From an uncultured Collinsella sp. (GTDB taxonomy: Bacteria; Actinomycetota; Coriobacteriia; Coriobacteriales; Coriobacteriaceae), in the NCBI GenBank assembly GCA_937981515.1, contig CALJNY010000139.1, forward strand, positions 1 to 5,575: 5,575 bases of DNA, read 5' to 3'. Shown in pieces: positions 1-4,396 of this stretch; position 1 is the first letter of the stretch, and every line of letters begins with the position of its first letter. A model generated the notes under the pieces. That model was given only the letters and a program-made list of their open reading frames with translations, did not search any database and was not told where the DNA came from. A program made the position numbers and the translations under genes.

Positions 1-54
1 CCGGTGCGGATCCGCGCAGCGGATGCGCGGAATCCTATACGCCGCACCAATTGA
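1..54 (+). CDS. Possible 3' end of an upstream gene (last 17 codons)
   Basis: Frame 1 is open from the left edge to a TGA stop at 52-54. The visible peptide is basic and reads PVRIRAADARNPIRRTN. A strong intrinsic terminator follows five bases later, which is what one expects just after a real gene. The fragment is too short to identify, and the same bases also form a hairpin (3-48), so this could equally be the tail of a structured RNA. The other two forward frames run through the terminator and are less credible. Confidence is low. Confidence 0.22.
   Translation, partial: PVRIRAADARNPIRRTN
3..48. repeat. Imperfect GC-rich hairpin at the left edge
   Basis: Bases 3-9 (GGTGCGG) pair perfectly with 42-48 (CCGCACC). 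Inside, 12-17 (CCGCGC) pair with 25-30 (GCGCGG) around the 7-base loop AGCGGAT. The unpaired 3' side is about 11 bases. An alternative register pairs 8-11 (GGAT) with 32-35 (ATCC). It may be the end of a structured RNA, or just a GC-rich inverted repeat at the end of a coding region. It does not fit a tRNA T-arm, because the TTCGA loop is missing, and it lacks the conserved apical loop of SRP RNA. Confidence 0.4.
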
Positions 55-58
55 GATT

Positions 59-89
59 AAAAGCTCCCGGCAACGGGGGCTTTTCTTTT
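59..89 (+). terminator. Intrinsic terminator of the upstream unit
   Basis: Bases 59-69 (AAAAGCTCCCG) pair with 74-84 (CGGGGGCTTTT). This gives an 11-bp stem with one G-T wobble, closed by a GCAA tetraloop of the stable GNRA type (70-73). The run CTTTT at 85-89 follows, and the last T's of the stem extend the T tract. It ends transcription of whatever lies to the left and insulates the 813-residue gene downstream. Confidence 0.85.
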
Positions 90-103
90 ACGTAAACACC
101 GCA

Positions 104-119
104 TGGATTCGAACCTCGG
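104..119 (-). repeat. tRNA T-arm-like fragment, inverted
   Basis: The core GGATTCGAACC is the reverse complement of GGTTCGAATCC, the usual T-arm core of bacterial tRNAs. No acceptor stem, CCA or anticodon arm can be built around it, so it is not a functional tRNA gene. It lies 15 bases after the terminator at 59-89. A longer fragment of the same kind lies 18 bases after the tRNA-Ser terminator further right. It may be a relic of a minus-strand tRNA, an old integration site, or chance. Confidence 0.3.
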
Positions 120-142
120 TCAAAGGGGACTATTTCTCATCG

Positions 143-162
143 ACTCGTGTAAGATTTCGAGT
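143..162 (+). promoter_or_regulatory. Weak promoter candidate for the 813-residue gene
   Basis: TAAGAT at 150-155 matches the -10 consensus at four of six positions and is preceded directly by TG. It is flanked by a perfect 5-bp inverted repeat, ACTCG at 143-147 and CGAGT at 158-162, which could be a small operator or hairpin. No convincing -35 box is found 16-18 bases upstream. If real, transcription would start near 162 and leave a leader of about 60 bases before the GTG start. Confidence 0.25.
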
Positions 163-210
163 ATGCGCCTCGGTGAGCCCGCGGCGCGCTCTTTCTTTAA
201 ACGACCGATC

Positions 211-217
211 AGGGTGA
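211..217 (+). promoter_or_regulatory. Ribosome binding site deciding the GTG start at 224
   Basis: AGGGTGA at 211-217 is complementary to most of the 16S rRNA 3' tail and sits six bases before GTG 224. An in-frame TGA at 215-217 overlaps it, so no start further upstream is possible in this frame. This supports the non-ATG start. Confidence 0.6.
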
Positions 218-223
218 TATTTC

Positions 224-2665
224 GTGGCAGAGCGTCCGACATACAAGCTCAGGTTTCTCGATCCCAAAAAGCGCTTTCCGGCCATGCCCGAGCAGCCTGC
301 GGGACGCTCGTATGGCGTGGTTTGGAAGCTTTTTGGCGAGGACCCGCATGAATCATGTTATGTCGTCGAATTCGTCGGCAAAAGCCATGTGTCGCTTTTG
401 GGCTACGTGAGCGTTTCGGGTGAGGTCTATAAGGTGGACCGTCCCGTTAACGAGGTATCGCTGCCCGACGATCCCGACATGCAACTGATTCTCGACGAGT
501 CCGATTCCACCATCGGTGAGATTGCGGTCAGGGGTACCGATGGGACGATGCACTCCCGGGCGCGAGTCATCGGCTCTCCCGAAGGCACCATGCGCGAACA
601 ATCCGATCGCGAGACGTGGAATTCGACGCGCAGCCTTCGCTACGGCGAGTTCATGGCCTCGATGTTCTTGCGTTACGTGATATTCGCCGATTCTGAAAAC
701 TCCGTCTCAAGCACGGCAGACGGTGACGGCCTCGACGAGGGCATGAAAAATGCCGTCGACAAGATCAAGCTTGTAAAACTCCCCGAGCCGGTTGAGGTGC
801 TGCTGGGTTTTGATTCCACGCCGCTGCCCGATGCAATCGAAACGCTGCTCTACCGCATTGACCATACAGATAATCCAAGTGGCATCGAGCGCTATGCCGC
901 CGCTTTGATGGGCGAAGTTAATCTGCCTCGCCTGCGCACCATAGCGGCTAAAACCGAAATGAGCCTGGCGCGCATCGATCGCTCGAGGCTCTTCTATCTC
1001 AATTTTGACCGTAGCCTGCTGGACCAGGACGAGATCGATACCCTGCTTGCCGTCGAGTGCCGCCTGAACCGCCTATCGGGCATCCTTGAGCGTATTGGAG
1101 CAGGGTTGGGCCCCGTTGCCTCGTCGCCAAGCTTTGAGGGCTGCTCGCTCTTTGACCTCTGGCATATCAGCAAGACGACAAACGACGTTCCTCGCTTGCT
1201 CGAAACGCTGTCGAATGACAACCCGTGGGCCAAGCCGGGGACGGTTGCGTGCCAGCCGGGTGGCGAGTGGGACGTTCGCACCCGCTTTGCACGTATCGTA
1301 GAAGCGCTCAATGTGGTCACGCGTCTCGATTACACCTATCGAGCGAACGTCGCCGAAGGCATCATGCTGGTGCGATTTGGCCGCACGGTTGTCGATGCTA
1401 TGCCGCAGCGCGAATACGATGCTCAAGATGACGCCTGGCGCGAGGTGGATGAGCCTAGGCGCGCAGCATGGGCCACTGAGCACGATGCGCGCATTGCGCT
1501 TACACTCGCGGCGGCTTGCTTTGCTTCGGGTGCTCGCATCACGCGCTGCTACGTGCAGATTGCGGCTCCCGATGGCGAGCAGGGCGAGCGCGTTGTTAAA
1601 ACGTATTCCTTTGGCCGTGCGGCTTATCTGGCCGATTGCGTTTCTGTCGCCAAGGATCTTGAGAGCATGGATATGGACGACATGCCCTGCAAGCATTTGC
1701 TCGAGGCATATGAGGCAGATGCTCCGGACATGATTGAGCCTGCAGAGGTTCACGCCCGACCACGCGATGACCATCGTCCATTGCCGCCTGCACTTCGCGA
1801 TTTACTGCTCGCTGACACGGCTGACGAGCTTGAGGTCATGGAGGAGGACAACAATCCGTATGTCGCCCGTGTCGTCGAGCTGCGCGAGCAATCCAAAGTT
1901 GACCGAGCTGGTGCTTTCGAGGGCTTTTCTCGCCTTGTCGAGGAGCTGGAAGCCAAGTGTACTGTTGCTGAGCTTTTGGCGACGGGCCCGGTGCAGACCC
2001 AGTTCTGCGACAACCAGCTGGTGCGCATGGTGCTGCCGGTGATGGAGGAGGACCGTTCCGTGCGTATCCTTCGCGCTCCCGATGCGCTGTATTTTGCCCA
2101 GCACGAGATTTGCAGCTTTTACGCCGAACAAGAGGACTTTGAGCGTGCGCTGCCCGAGGTGCGCCGTCTCTACGATTTGGCGCGCTCGTCCATGCAGTCC
2201 CACTTTGCCCTGATCAACGTGCTAGCACGCCTGGAGCGCTATGACGAGATTATCGAGGTAGCGCGCCACGGCCTGCGCATTGCCAGCGACCGGCCTTCGA
2301 TCGGTTACCTGTTCTATCGCCTGGCGTTTGCCTACTGGAACTGCGACCAGCTCGAGCTGGCGCTGGCATGTTATCGCCTGGTGCCGCGCGGCGAGGAGTC
2401 GGGTGGCAGTGCGCAGGAGGAAATGCAGGGCCTTATGAACGAGATGGGCGTCATCAAACCGCCCACGTTTGAGGAGGCTGTCGAGACCATCCGCAAGGCA
2501 GGTCTTGAGCTGCCGCCGGTGCCCGCCGTGACCAATCAACTCGCGGATGCCGCCGTGCAACTCGTCGACAACGGCTTCTTTTTCTTGGCGCGCGGCTGCA
2601 TCTATCAAATGTGGCGCACCATGGGCAACGATGAGCTCGGCTCCCTCAACCGCTCGCTGGGGTAG
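224..2665 (+). CDS. TPR-repeat protein of unknown function, 813 residues
   Basis: I do not recognise a named family. The product is soluble and rich in acidic residues, with no signal peptide and no membrane segment, so it is probably cytoplasmic. The N-terminal 80 residues look beta-rich (for example YVVEFVGKSHVSLLGYVSV). The middle, about 200-330, is largely helical. Residues 620-720 look like three consecutive tetratricopeptide-type helix pairs: about 620-656 (SFYAEQEDFERALPEV), 657-691 (ALINVLARLERYDEIIEVA) and 692-721 (RLAFAYWNCDQLELALACY). Such repeats usually bind partner proteins. The start is GTG, set by a Shine-Dalgarno site at 211-217 and an in-frame stop just upstream. The stop is TAG. 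Codon use is strongly GC-ending (36 of 60 bases are G or C at 2041-2100), consistent with a native gene. A terminator lies upstream and a long AT-rich region downstream, so it appears to be transcribed alone. The reading frame is very secure; the function is open. Confidence 0.93.
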   Translation: MAERPTYKLRFLDPKKRFPAMPEQPAGRSYGVVWKLFGEDPHESCYVVEFVGKSHVSLLGYVSVSGEVYKVDRPVNEVSLPDDPDMQLILDESDSTIGEIAVRGTDGTMHSRARVIGSPEGTMREQSDRETWNSTRSLRYGEFMASMFLRYVIFADSENSVSSTADGDGLDEGMKNAVDKIKLVKLPEPVEVLLGFDSTPLPDAIETLLYRIDHTDNPSGIERYAAALMGEVNLPRLRTIAAKTEMSLARIDRSRLFYLNFDRSLLDQDEIDTLLAVECRLNRLSGILERIGAGLGPVASSPSFEGCSLFDLWHISKTTNDVPRLLETLSNDNPWAKPGTVACQPGGEWDVRTRFARIVEALNVVTRLDYTYRANVAEGIMLVRFGRTVVDAMPQREYDAQDDAWREVDEPRRAAWATEHDARIALTLAAACFASGARITRCYVQIAAPDGEQGERVVKTYSFGRAAYLADCVSVAKDLESMDMDDMPCKHLLEAYEADAPDMIEPAEVHARPRDDHRPLPPALRDLLLADTADELEVMEEDNNPYVARVVELREQSKVDRAGAFEGFSRLVEELEAKCTVAELLATGPVQTQFCDNQLVRMVLPVMEEDRSVRILRAPDALYFAQHEICSFYAEQEDFERALPEVRRLYDLARSSMQSHFALINVLARLERYDEIIEVARHGLRIASDRPSIGYLFYRLAFAYWNCDQLELALACYRLVPRGEESGGSAQEEMQGLMNEMGVIKPPTFEEAVETIRKAGLELPPVPAVTNQLADAAVQLVDNGFFFLARGCIYQMWRTMGNDELGSLNRSLG

Positions 2666-2703
2666 GGGCGGCAAAACCGGCCTGAATAGAGCTGGATATA
2701 CCG

Positions 2704-2725
2704 TTTGTTCAGTGCACTGAACAAA
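2704..2725. promoter_or_regulatory. Perfect 22-bp palindrome, probable operator (copy 1)
   Basis: The site reads TTTGTTCA, six bases (GTGCAC), TGAACAAA, and is a perfect palindrome across all 22 bases. Copy 2 shares the same half-site and the same 6-base spacing with a different centre, which is typical of a dimeric helix-turn-helix repressor site. A T-tract is absent, so it does not look like a terminator. The regulator is not identifiable here. Confidence 0.7.
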
Positions 2726-2734
2726 GGTGGTGTG

Positions 2735-2758
2735 TTTTGTTCAACATACTGAACAAAA
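2735..2758. promoter_or_regulatory. 24-bp inverted repeat, probable operator (copy 2)
   Basis: TTTTGTTCA at 2735-2743 and TGAACAAAA at 2750-2758 form 9-bp arms around the spacer ACATAC. The half-site TTTGTTCA is identical to that of copy 1. The two centres (2714/2715 and 2746/2747) are exactly 32 bp apart, close to three helical turns, so two dimers would lie on the same DNA face and could bind cooperatively. Confidence 0.7.
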
Positions 2759-2785
2759 CGGAGGGCTGCTGGGATCGGTGGTATT

Positions 2786-2815
2786 TTCATCGCCTGTGCA
2801 TAGATAAGGTATAAC
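2786..2815 (+). promoter_or_regulatory. Weak promoter candidate for the ATPase gene
   Basis: TATAAC at 2810-2815 matches the -10 consensus at five of six positions. The best -35 at 18 bp spacing is TTCATC (2786-2791), only three of six. The -10 is part of the first AT-rich direct repeat, and the second repeat carries the same TATAAC 15 bp later. If used, the ATPase mRNA would have a leader of roughly 200 bases containing the hairpins and the iteron-like array. The paired palindromes would lie just upstream. Confidence 0.3.
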
Positions 2816-2838
2816 GAATTAAGTTATAACGAATTAAG
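2810..2838 (+). repeat. Tandem AT-rich 14-bp direct repeat, two copies
   Basis: TATAACGAATTAAG occurs at 2810-2823 and again, identical, at 2825-2838, giving a period of 15. A partial third copy of GAATTA follows at 2843-2848. The junction forms the 8-bp palindrome GTTATAAC (2823-2830). AT-rich tandem repeats of this size resemble the easily melted repeats of replication origins, but they also contain -10-like hexamers. The role is unknown. Confidence 0.75.
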
Positions 2839-2851
2839 ATGTGAATTACTA

Positions 2852-2872
2852 TAGCGAGCGGGATTGTCGCTA
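2852..2872 (+). repeat. Small hairpin in the ATPase upstream region
   Basis: TAGCGA at 2852-2857 pairs with TCGCTA at 2867-2872 around a 9-base loop. No T-run follows (the next bases are ATTTG), so it is a poor terminator for the preceding gene. It is short enough to be chance; its place in a repeat-dense region is the only reason to list it. Confidence 0.3.
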
Positions 2873-2892
2873 ATTTGAACGTAAGTATCTGT

Positions 2893-2926
2893 ATCGGTCC
2901 AGGTGAGAAGGCCTGACAAGACCGAT
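2893..2926 (+). repeat. Bulged hairpin in the putative leader of the ATPase gene
   Basis: ATCGGTC at 2893-2899 pairs with GACCGAT at 2920-2926. CAGG at 2900-2903 pairs with CCTG at 2912-2915. This gives 11 base pairs interrupted by a one-sided ACAA bulge (2916-2919), with loop TGAGAAGG. No T-run follows, so it is not a standard terminator. It may be a leader RNA structure or a protein binding site. The pairing is clear; function is not shown. Confidence 0.5.
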
Positions 2927-2947
2927 GCGGACGTAAAATCGCTCAGC

Positions 2948-3003
2948 CTGCTAAAACTGTTAAACTCTGCTAAAGTTGCTAAACTTTGTTAAAGTTGTTA
3001 AAA
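2948..3003 (+). repeat. Six-unit iteron-like tandem array upstream of the ATPase gene
   Basis: Six head-to-tail units fit the consensus YTGYTAAA plus one or two bases: CTGCTAAAA (2948-2956), CTGTTAAACT (2957-2966), CTGCTAAAG (2967-2975), TTGCTAAACT (2976-2985), TTGTTAAAG (2986-2994) and TTGTTAAAA (2995-3003). A degenerate start of a seventh, CTGG, follows. Unit length alternates around 9-10 bp, so the same bases recur about once per helical turn on one DNA face, with a secondary 19-bp period. The array stops eight bases before the Shine-Dalgarno sequence. It is not CRISPR, because there are no spacers. It looks like a multimeric protein binding site, either for autoregulation or as replication-type iterons. 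Confidence 0.85.
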
Positions 3004-3010
3004 CTGGCAG

Positions 3011-3017
3011 AGGAGGT
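3011..3017 (+). promoter_or_regulatory. Strong ribosome binding site for the ATPase
   Basis: AGGAGGT is a near-complete anti-16S match ending three bases before ATG 3021. This is slightly close but strong. It selects ATG 3021 over the in-frame TTG at 2976, which lies inside the repeat array and has no such site before it. Confidence 0.75.
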
Positions 3018-3020
3018 CGA

Positions 3021-4103
3021 ATGTCAAAAGCTATTAATCCCTTTAAGCCAACAGCGGGCATGAATCCACCTGAGCTTATCGGACGCGACGCTGTTTTGGA
3101 TGACTTTGCCGAGGCTCTTGAGAATGGCCCTGGTGCCCCCGATCGACTCATGCGCATCTCGGGCGTCCGAGGCACAGGCAAAACGGTGCTTCTCAATGCA
3201 TTGGGTGATCTTGCGCGCAAAAAAGGATTCGAGGTTGTCGACGTCGCCTCAAATGCCGGTTTTTGCAGTAGAATCCTCGAGGCTCTACAGCGAAATGCTC
3301 GTCTTGAGTCAATGTCGATTTCCCCATCAATTCTAGGAGTCAGCCTTGGCTCCGTGGAGCTGTCGAAGTCAGCCTCTCATCTGGGCGAGGCGATGTACGA
3401 TGCCGCGAAGCGAGGTGGTTTGCTCATCACACTCGATGAGATTCAGGACGCCTCAACTGAGGAAATGCGCGAGCTGGGTAATGAAATGCAGCTCTTGATT
3501 CGCCAAGGGGCGAATGTCGCCTTTGCATTCGCTGGTTTGCCAACCTCGGTGGATGGCGTGGTGGTGGATGATACGTTGACGTTCCTTCAGAGGGCGAAGC
3601 ATATCGAACTCACGCGGCTTTCAGATTTTGAAGTCGGCGGATCGTTTGAGGATACGATGAGGCGTGCGGGCAAGGAACTCGACGAAGGCGTTGCTGAGAT
3701 TTTGACAAAGGCTTCGGCAGGCTATCCCTTTATGGTCCAGTTGGTCGGATATTACGCTTGGCAGGTTGCTGCGCGCAGCGGGTCGGAGAGAGTGAGTGAA
3801 GAGGCGGCTCGCAAGGGTGTCCAGGCGGCTCTTGATAGTTTCAATGCCATGGTGATTGCCCCCGCGCTGTGCAGGGTGTCGGAGCGGCAGTTTCAATATC
3901 TCGCGGCGATGGCGCAATGCGAAGGCGGCGAGATTACGAACGGTGATATTGCCAAAAAGATGGGATTGCCGGCGAATAAAGTCGGGTCGTATCGCAAACG
4001 TCTGATCGATGCGGGGTTGATTGAGCCTGCGGGCTATGGCTGTGTTTCGTTTGCAATTCCGTATATGCGCGACTATTTGTTGGAGGCGGTACGGGAAAGG
4101 TAA
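3021..4103 (+). CDS. AAA/Orc1-Cdc6-like ATPase with C-terminal winged helix, 360 residues
   Basis: This is a P-loop ATPase of the broad AAA_16 / archaeal-ATPase / Orc1-Cdc6-like group. Seen in order: an N-terminal NPFKPTAG stretch and a GRD motif (residues 6-23), Walker A GVRGTGKT (48-55), Walker B LLITLDE (134-140), a sensor-1-like strand ending AFAGLP (169-174), a lid segment SAGYPFMVQLVGYYAW (232-247), and a C-terminal winged-helix-like region (about 286-355) with NGDIAKKMGLPANKVGSYRK as the likely recognition part. The catalytic residues appear intact. No signal peptide or membrane segment is seen, so it is cytoplasmic and probably binds DNA. The ATG is chosen from the AGGAGGT site; the frame stays open back to a TTG at 2976, but that would translate the repeats. 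Sampled composition (31 of 60 G or C at 3301-3360) is lower than in the preceding gene, a mild hint of transfer. The cellular role of the family is not established to my knowledge: transcription control, replication initiation and a role in a mobile element or defence are all possible. Confidence 0.9.
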   Translation: MSKAINPFKPTAGMNPPELIGRDAVLDDFAEALENGPGAPDRLMRISGVRGTGKTVLLNALGDLARKKGFEVVDVASNAGFCSRILEALQRNARLESMSISPSILGVSLGSVELSKSASHLGEAMYDAAKRGGLLITLDEIQDASTEEMRELGNEMQLLIRQGANVAFAFAGLPTSVDGVVVDDTLTFLQRAKHIELTRLSDFEVGGSFEDTMRRAGKELDEGVAEILTKASAGYPFMVQLVGYYAWQVAARSGSERVSEEAARKGVQAALDSFNAMVIAPALCRVSERQFQYLAAMAQCEGGEITNGDIAKKMGLPANKVGSYRKRLIDAGLIEPAGYGCVSFAIPYMRDYLLEAVRER

Positions 4104-4128
4104 AAATGGAATCGCTCCAAATTCCCTC

Positions 4129-4157
4129 TTGCCCATCTTCGACTGTTTGGTTACTAT
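4129..4157 (+). promoter_or_regulatory. Promoter candidate for tRNA-Ser
   Basis: TTGCCC (4129-4134) and TACTAT (4152-4157) each match four of six consensus positions and are separated by exactly 17 bp. The predicted start, about 4163-4165, is only 7-9 bases before the mature tRNA 5' end at 4172, a normal short leader. The tRNA therefore need not depend on transcription through the ATPase gene. Confidence 0.45.
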
Positions 4158-4171
4158 AGAACGGCTGTTAC

Positions 4172-4262
4172 GGAGAGCTGACCGAGAGGCCGAAGGTGCT
4201 CGCCTGCTAAGCGAGTATGCCCCAAAAGGGCATCTGGGGTTCGAATCCCCAGCTCTCCGCCA
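4172..4262 (+). tRNA. tRNA-Ser, anticodon GCT
   Basis: The full class II cloverleaf can be folded by eye. The acceptor stem pairs GGAGAGC (4172-4178) with GCTCTCC (4252-4258), followed by discriminator G and an encoded CCA (4260-4262). The anticodon stem pairs CTCGC with GCGAG around loop CTGCTAA, giving anticodon GCT at 4206-4208, which reads AGC and AGU serine codons. The long variable arm pairs ATGCCC (4217-4222) with GGGCAT (4228-4233), as expected for serine. The T-arm is TGGGG, loop TTCGAAT, CCCCA (4235-4251). No defect is visible. Confidence 0.97.
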
Positions 4263-4276
4263 GTTTAACTTTAAAG

Positions 4277-4302
4277 AAGGGTCCCATCTGGGGCCCTTTT
4301 TT
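4277..4302 (+). terminator. Intrinsic terminator of tRNA-Ser
   Basis: AAGGGTCCC (4277-4285) pairs with GGGGCCCTT (4290-4298), nine pairs with one G-T wobble and an ATCT loop. The T-run continues to 4302. It begins 15 bases after the tRNA CCA end, consistent with a single-gene tRNA transcript. Confidence 0.85.
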
Positions 4303-4319
4303 AATTAGAAGAATGTTAA

Positions 4320-4335
4320 CTGGGGATTCGAACCC
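4320..4335 (-). repeat. Inverted 16-bp copy of the tRNA-Ser T-arm
   Basis: CTGGGGATTCGAACCC is the exact reverse complement of bases 4237-4252 of the neighbouring tRNA-Ser, covering the T-arm and the first base of the acceptor strand. The match stops sharply at both ends: no acceptor stem, CCA or variable arm accompanies it. It lies between two terminators. It may be the remains of a minus-strand tRNA gene, a trace of integration or recombination at the tRNA, or chance. Confidence 0.55.
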
Positions 4336-4337
4336 TC

Positions 4338-4371
4338 AAAAAATGAGGCGCCCCGTTGGACGCCTCATTTT
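4338..4371 (-). terminator. Intrinsic terminator of the carboxypeptidase gene
   Basis: AAAATGAGGCG (4340-4350) and CGCCTCATTTT (4361-4371) form a perfect 11-bp stem with a 10-base loop. Read on the minus strand, six T's follow or close the stem (4343-4338). It lies 25 bases after the TAG stop of the carboxypeptidase. On the plus strand the stem ends with TTTT, so it may also act weakly as a backup for the convergent tRNA transcript. Confidence 0.85.
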
Positions 4372-4396
4372 GGTTCGATGTGATATCGCTTTGGCC

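Larger units (their letters stand above)
2666..3020. other. AT-rich, repeat-dense intergenic region (355 bp, no gene)
   Basis: No credible reading frame is present on either strand. Base composition drops sharply: 21 of 60 bases are G or C at 2821-2880 and again at 2941-3000, against 36 of 60 at 2041-2100 in the gene before it. In order it holds two related palindromes (2704-2725, 2735-2758), a 7-of-9 match to the reverse DnaA box at 2795-2803 (TGTGCATAG), a tandem AT-rich repeat (2810-2838), two hairpins (2852-2872, 2893-2926), and a six-unit iteron-like array (2948-3003) ending at the ATPase ribosome binding site. No clear terminator for the preceding gene is seen. The density of sites suggests a control region or origin-like locus for the ATPase. 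Confidence 0.7.

Noticed and set aside
1..49. 3' half of a tRNA, or SRP RNA, ending in ACCA at 46-49
   Set aside because: No TTCGA loop or pairing T-stem can be placed before the supposed acceptor strand, and the conserved SRP apical loop is missing.
175..198. Terminator-like GAGC...GCTC hairpin before the TPR gene, followed by TTTCTTT
   Set aside because: The stem is only four pairs plus a mismatch, and it would sit between the promoter candidate and its own gene.
1073..1774. Minus-strand open frame of 233 codons inside the TPR gene
   Set aside because: It is antisense to a well-supported gene in a GC-rich region, has no ribosome binding site that stands out, and its translation has no recognisable motif. 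It is a shadow frame.
2735..2761. Palindrome 2 as terminator of the TPR gene
   Set aside because: The sequence after the right arm is CGGAGG with no T-run, and the shared half-site with palindrome 1 fits an operator better.
2948..3003. CRISPR array
   Set aside because: Units of 9-10 bases are directly adjacent with no spacers, so this is a simple tandem or iteron-like array.
2976..3020. Upstream TTG start adding 15 residues to the ATPase
   Set aside because: It lies inside the tandem repeats, has no Shine-Dalgarno site, and would translate the repeat array. ATG 3021 has AGGAGGT before it.
4108..4125. Terminator of the ATPase gene (GGAAT/ATTCC hairpin)
   Set aside because: A five-pair AT-containing stem with an 8-base loop and no T-run. 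The ATPase transcript may simply end at the tRNA-Ser terminator.
3621..4136. Minus-strand open frame of 171 codons opposite the ATPase
   Set aside because: It overlaps the ATPase lid and winged-helix coding sequence in antisense; the composition of the product is arbitrary and no start signal supports it.
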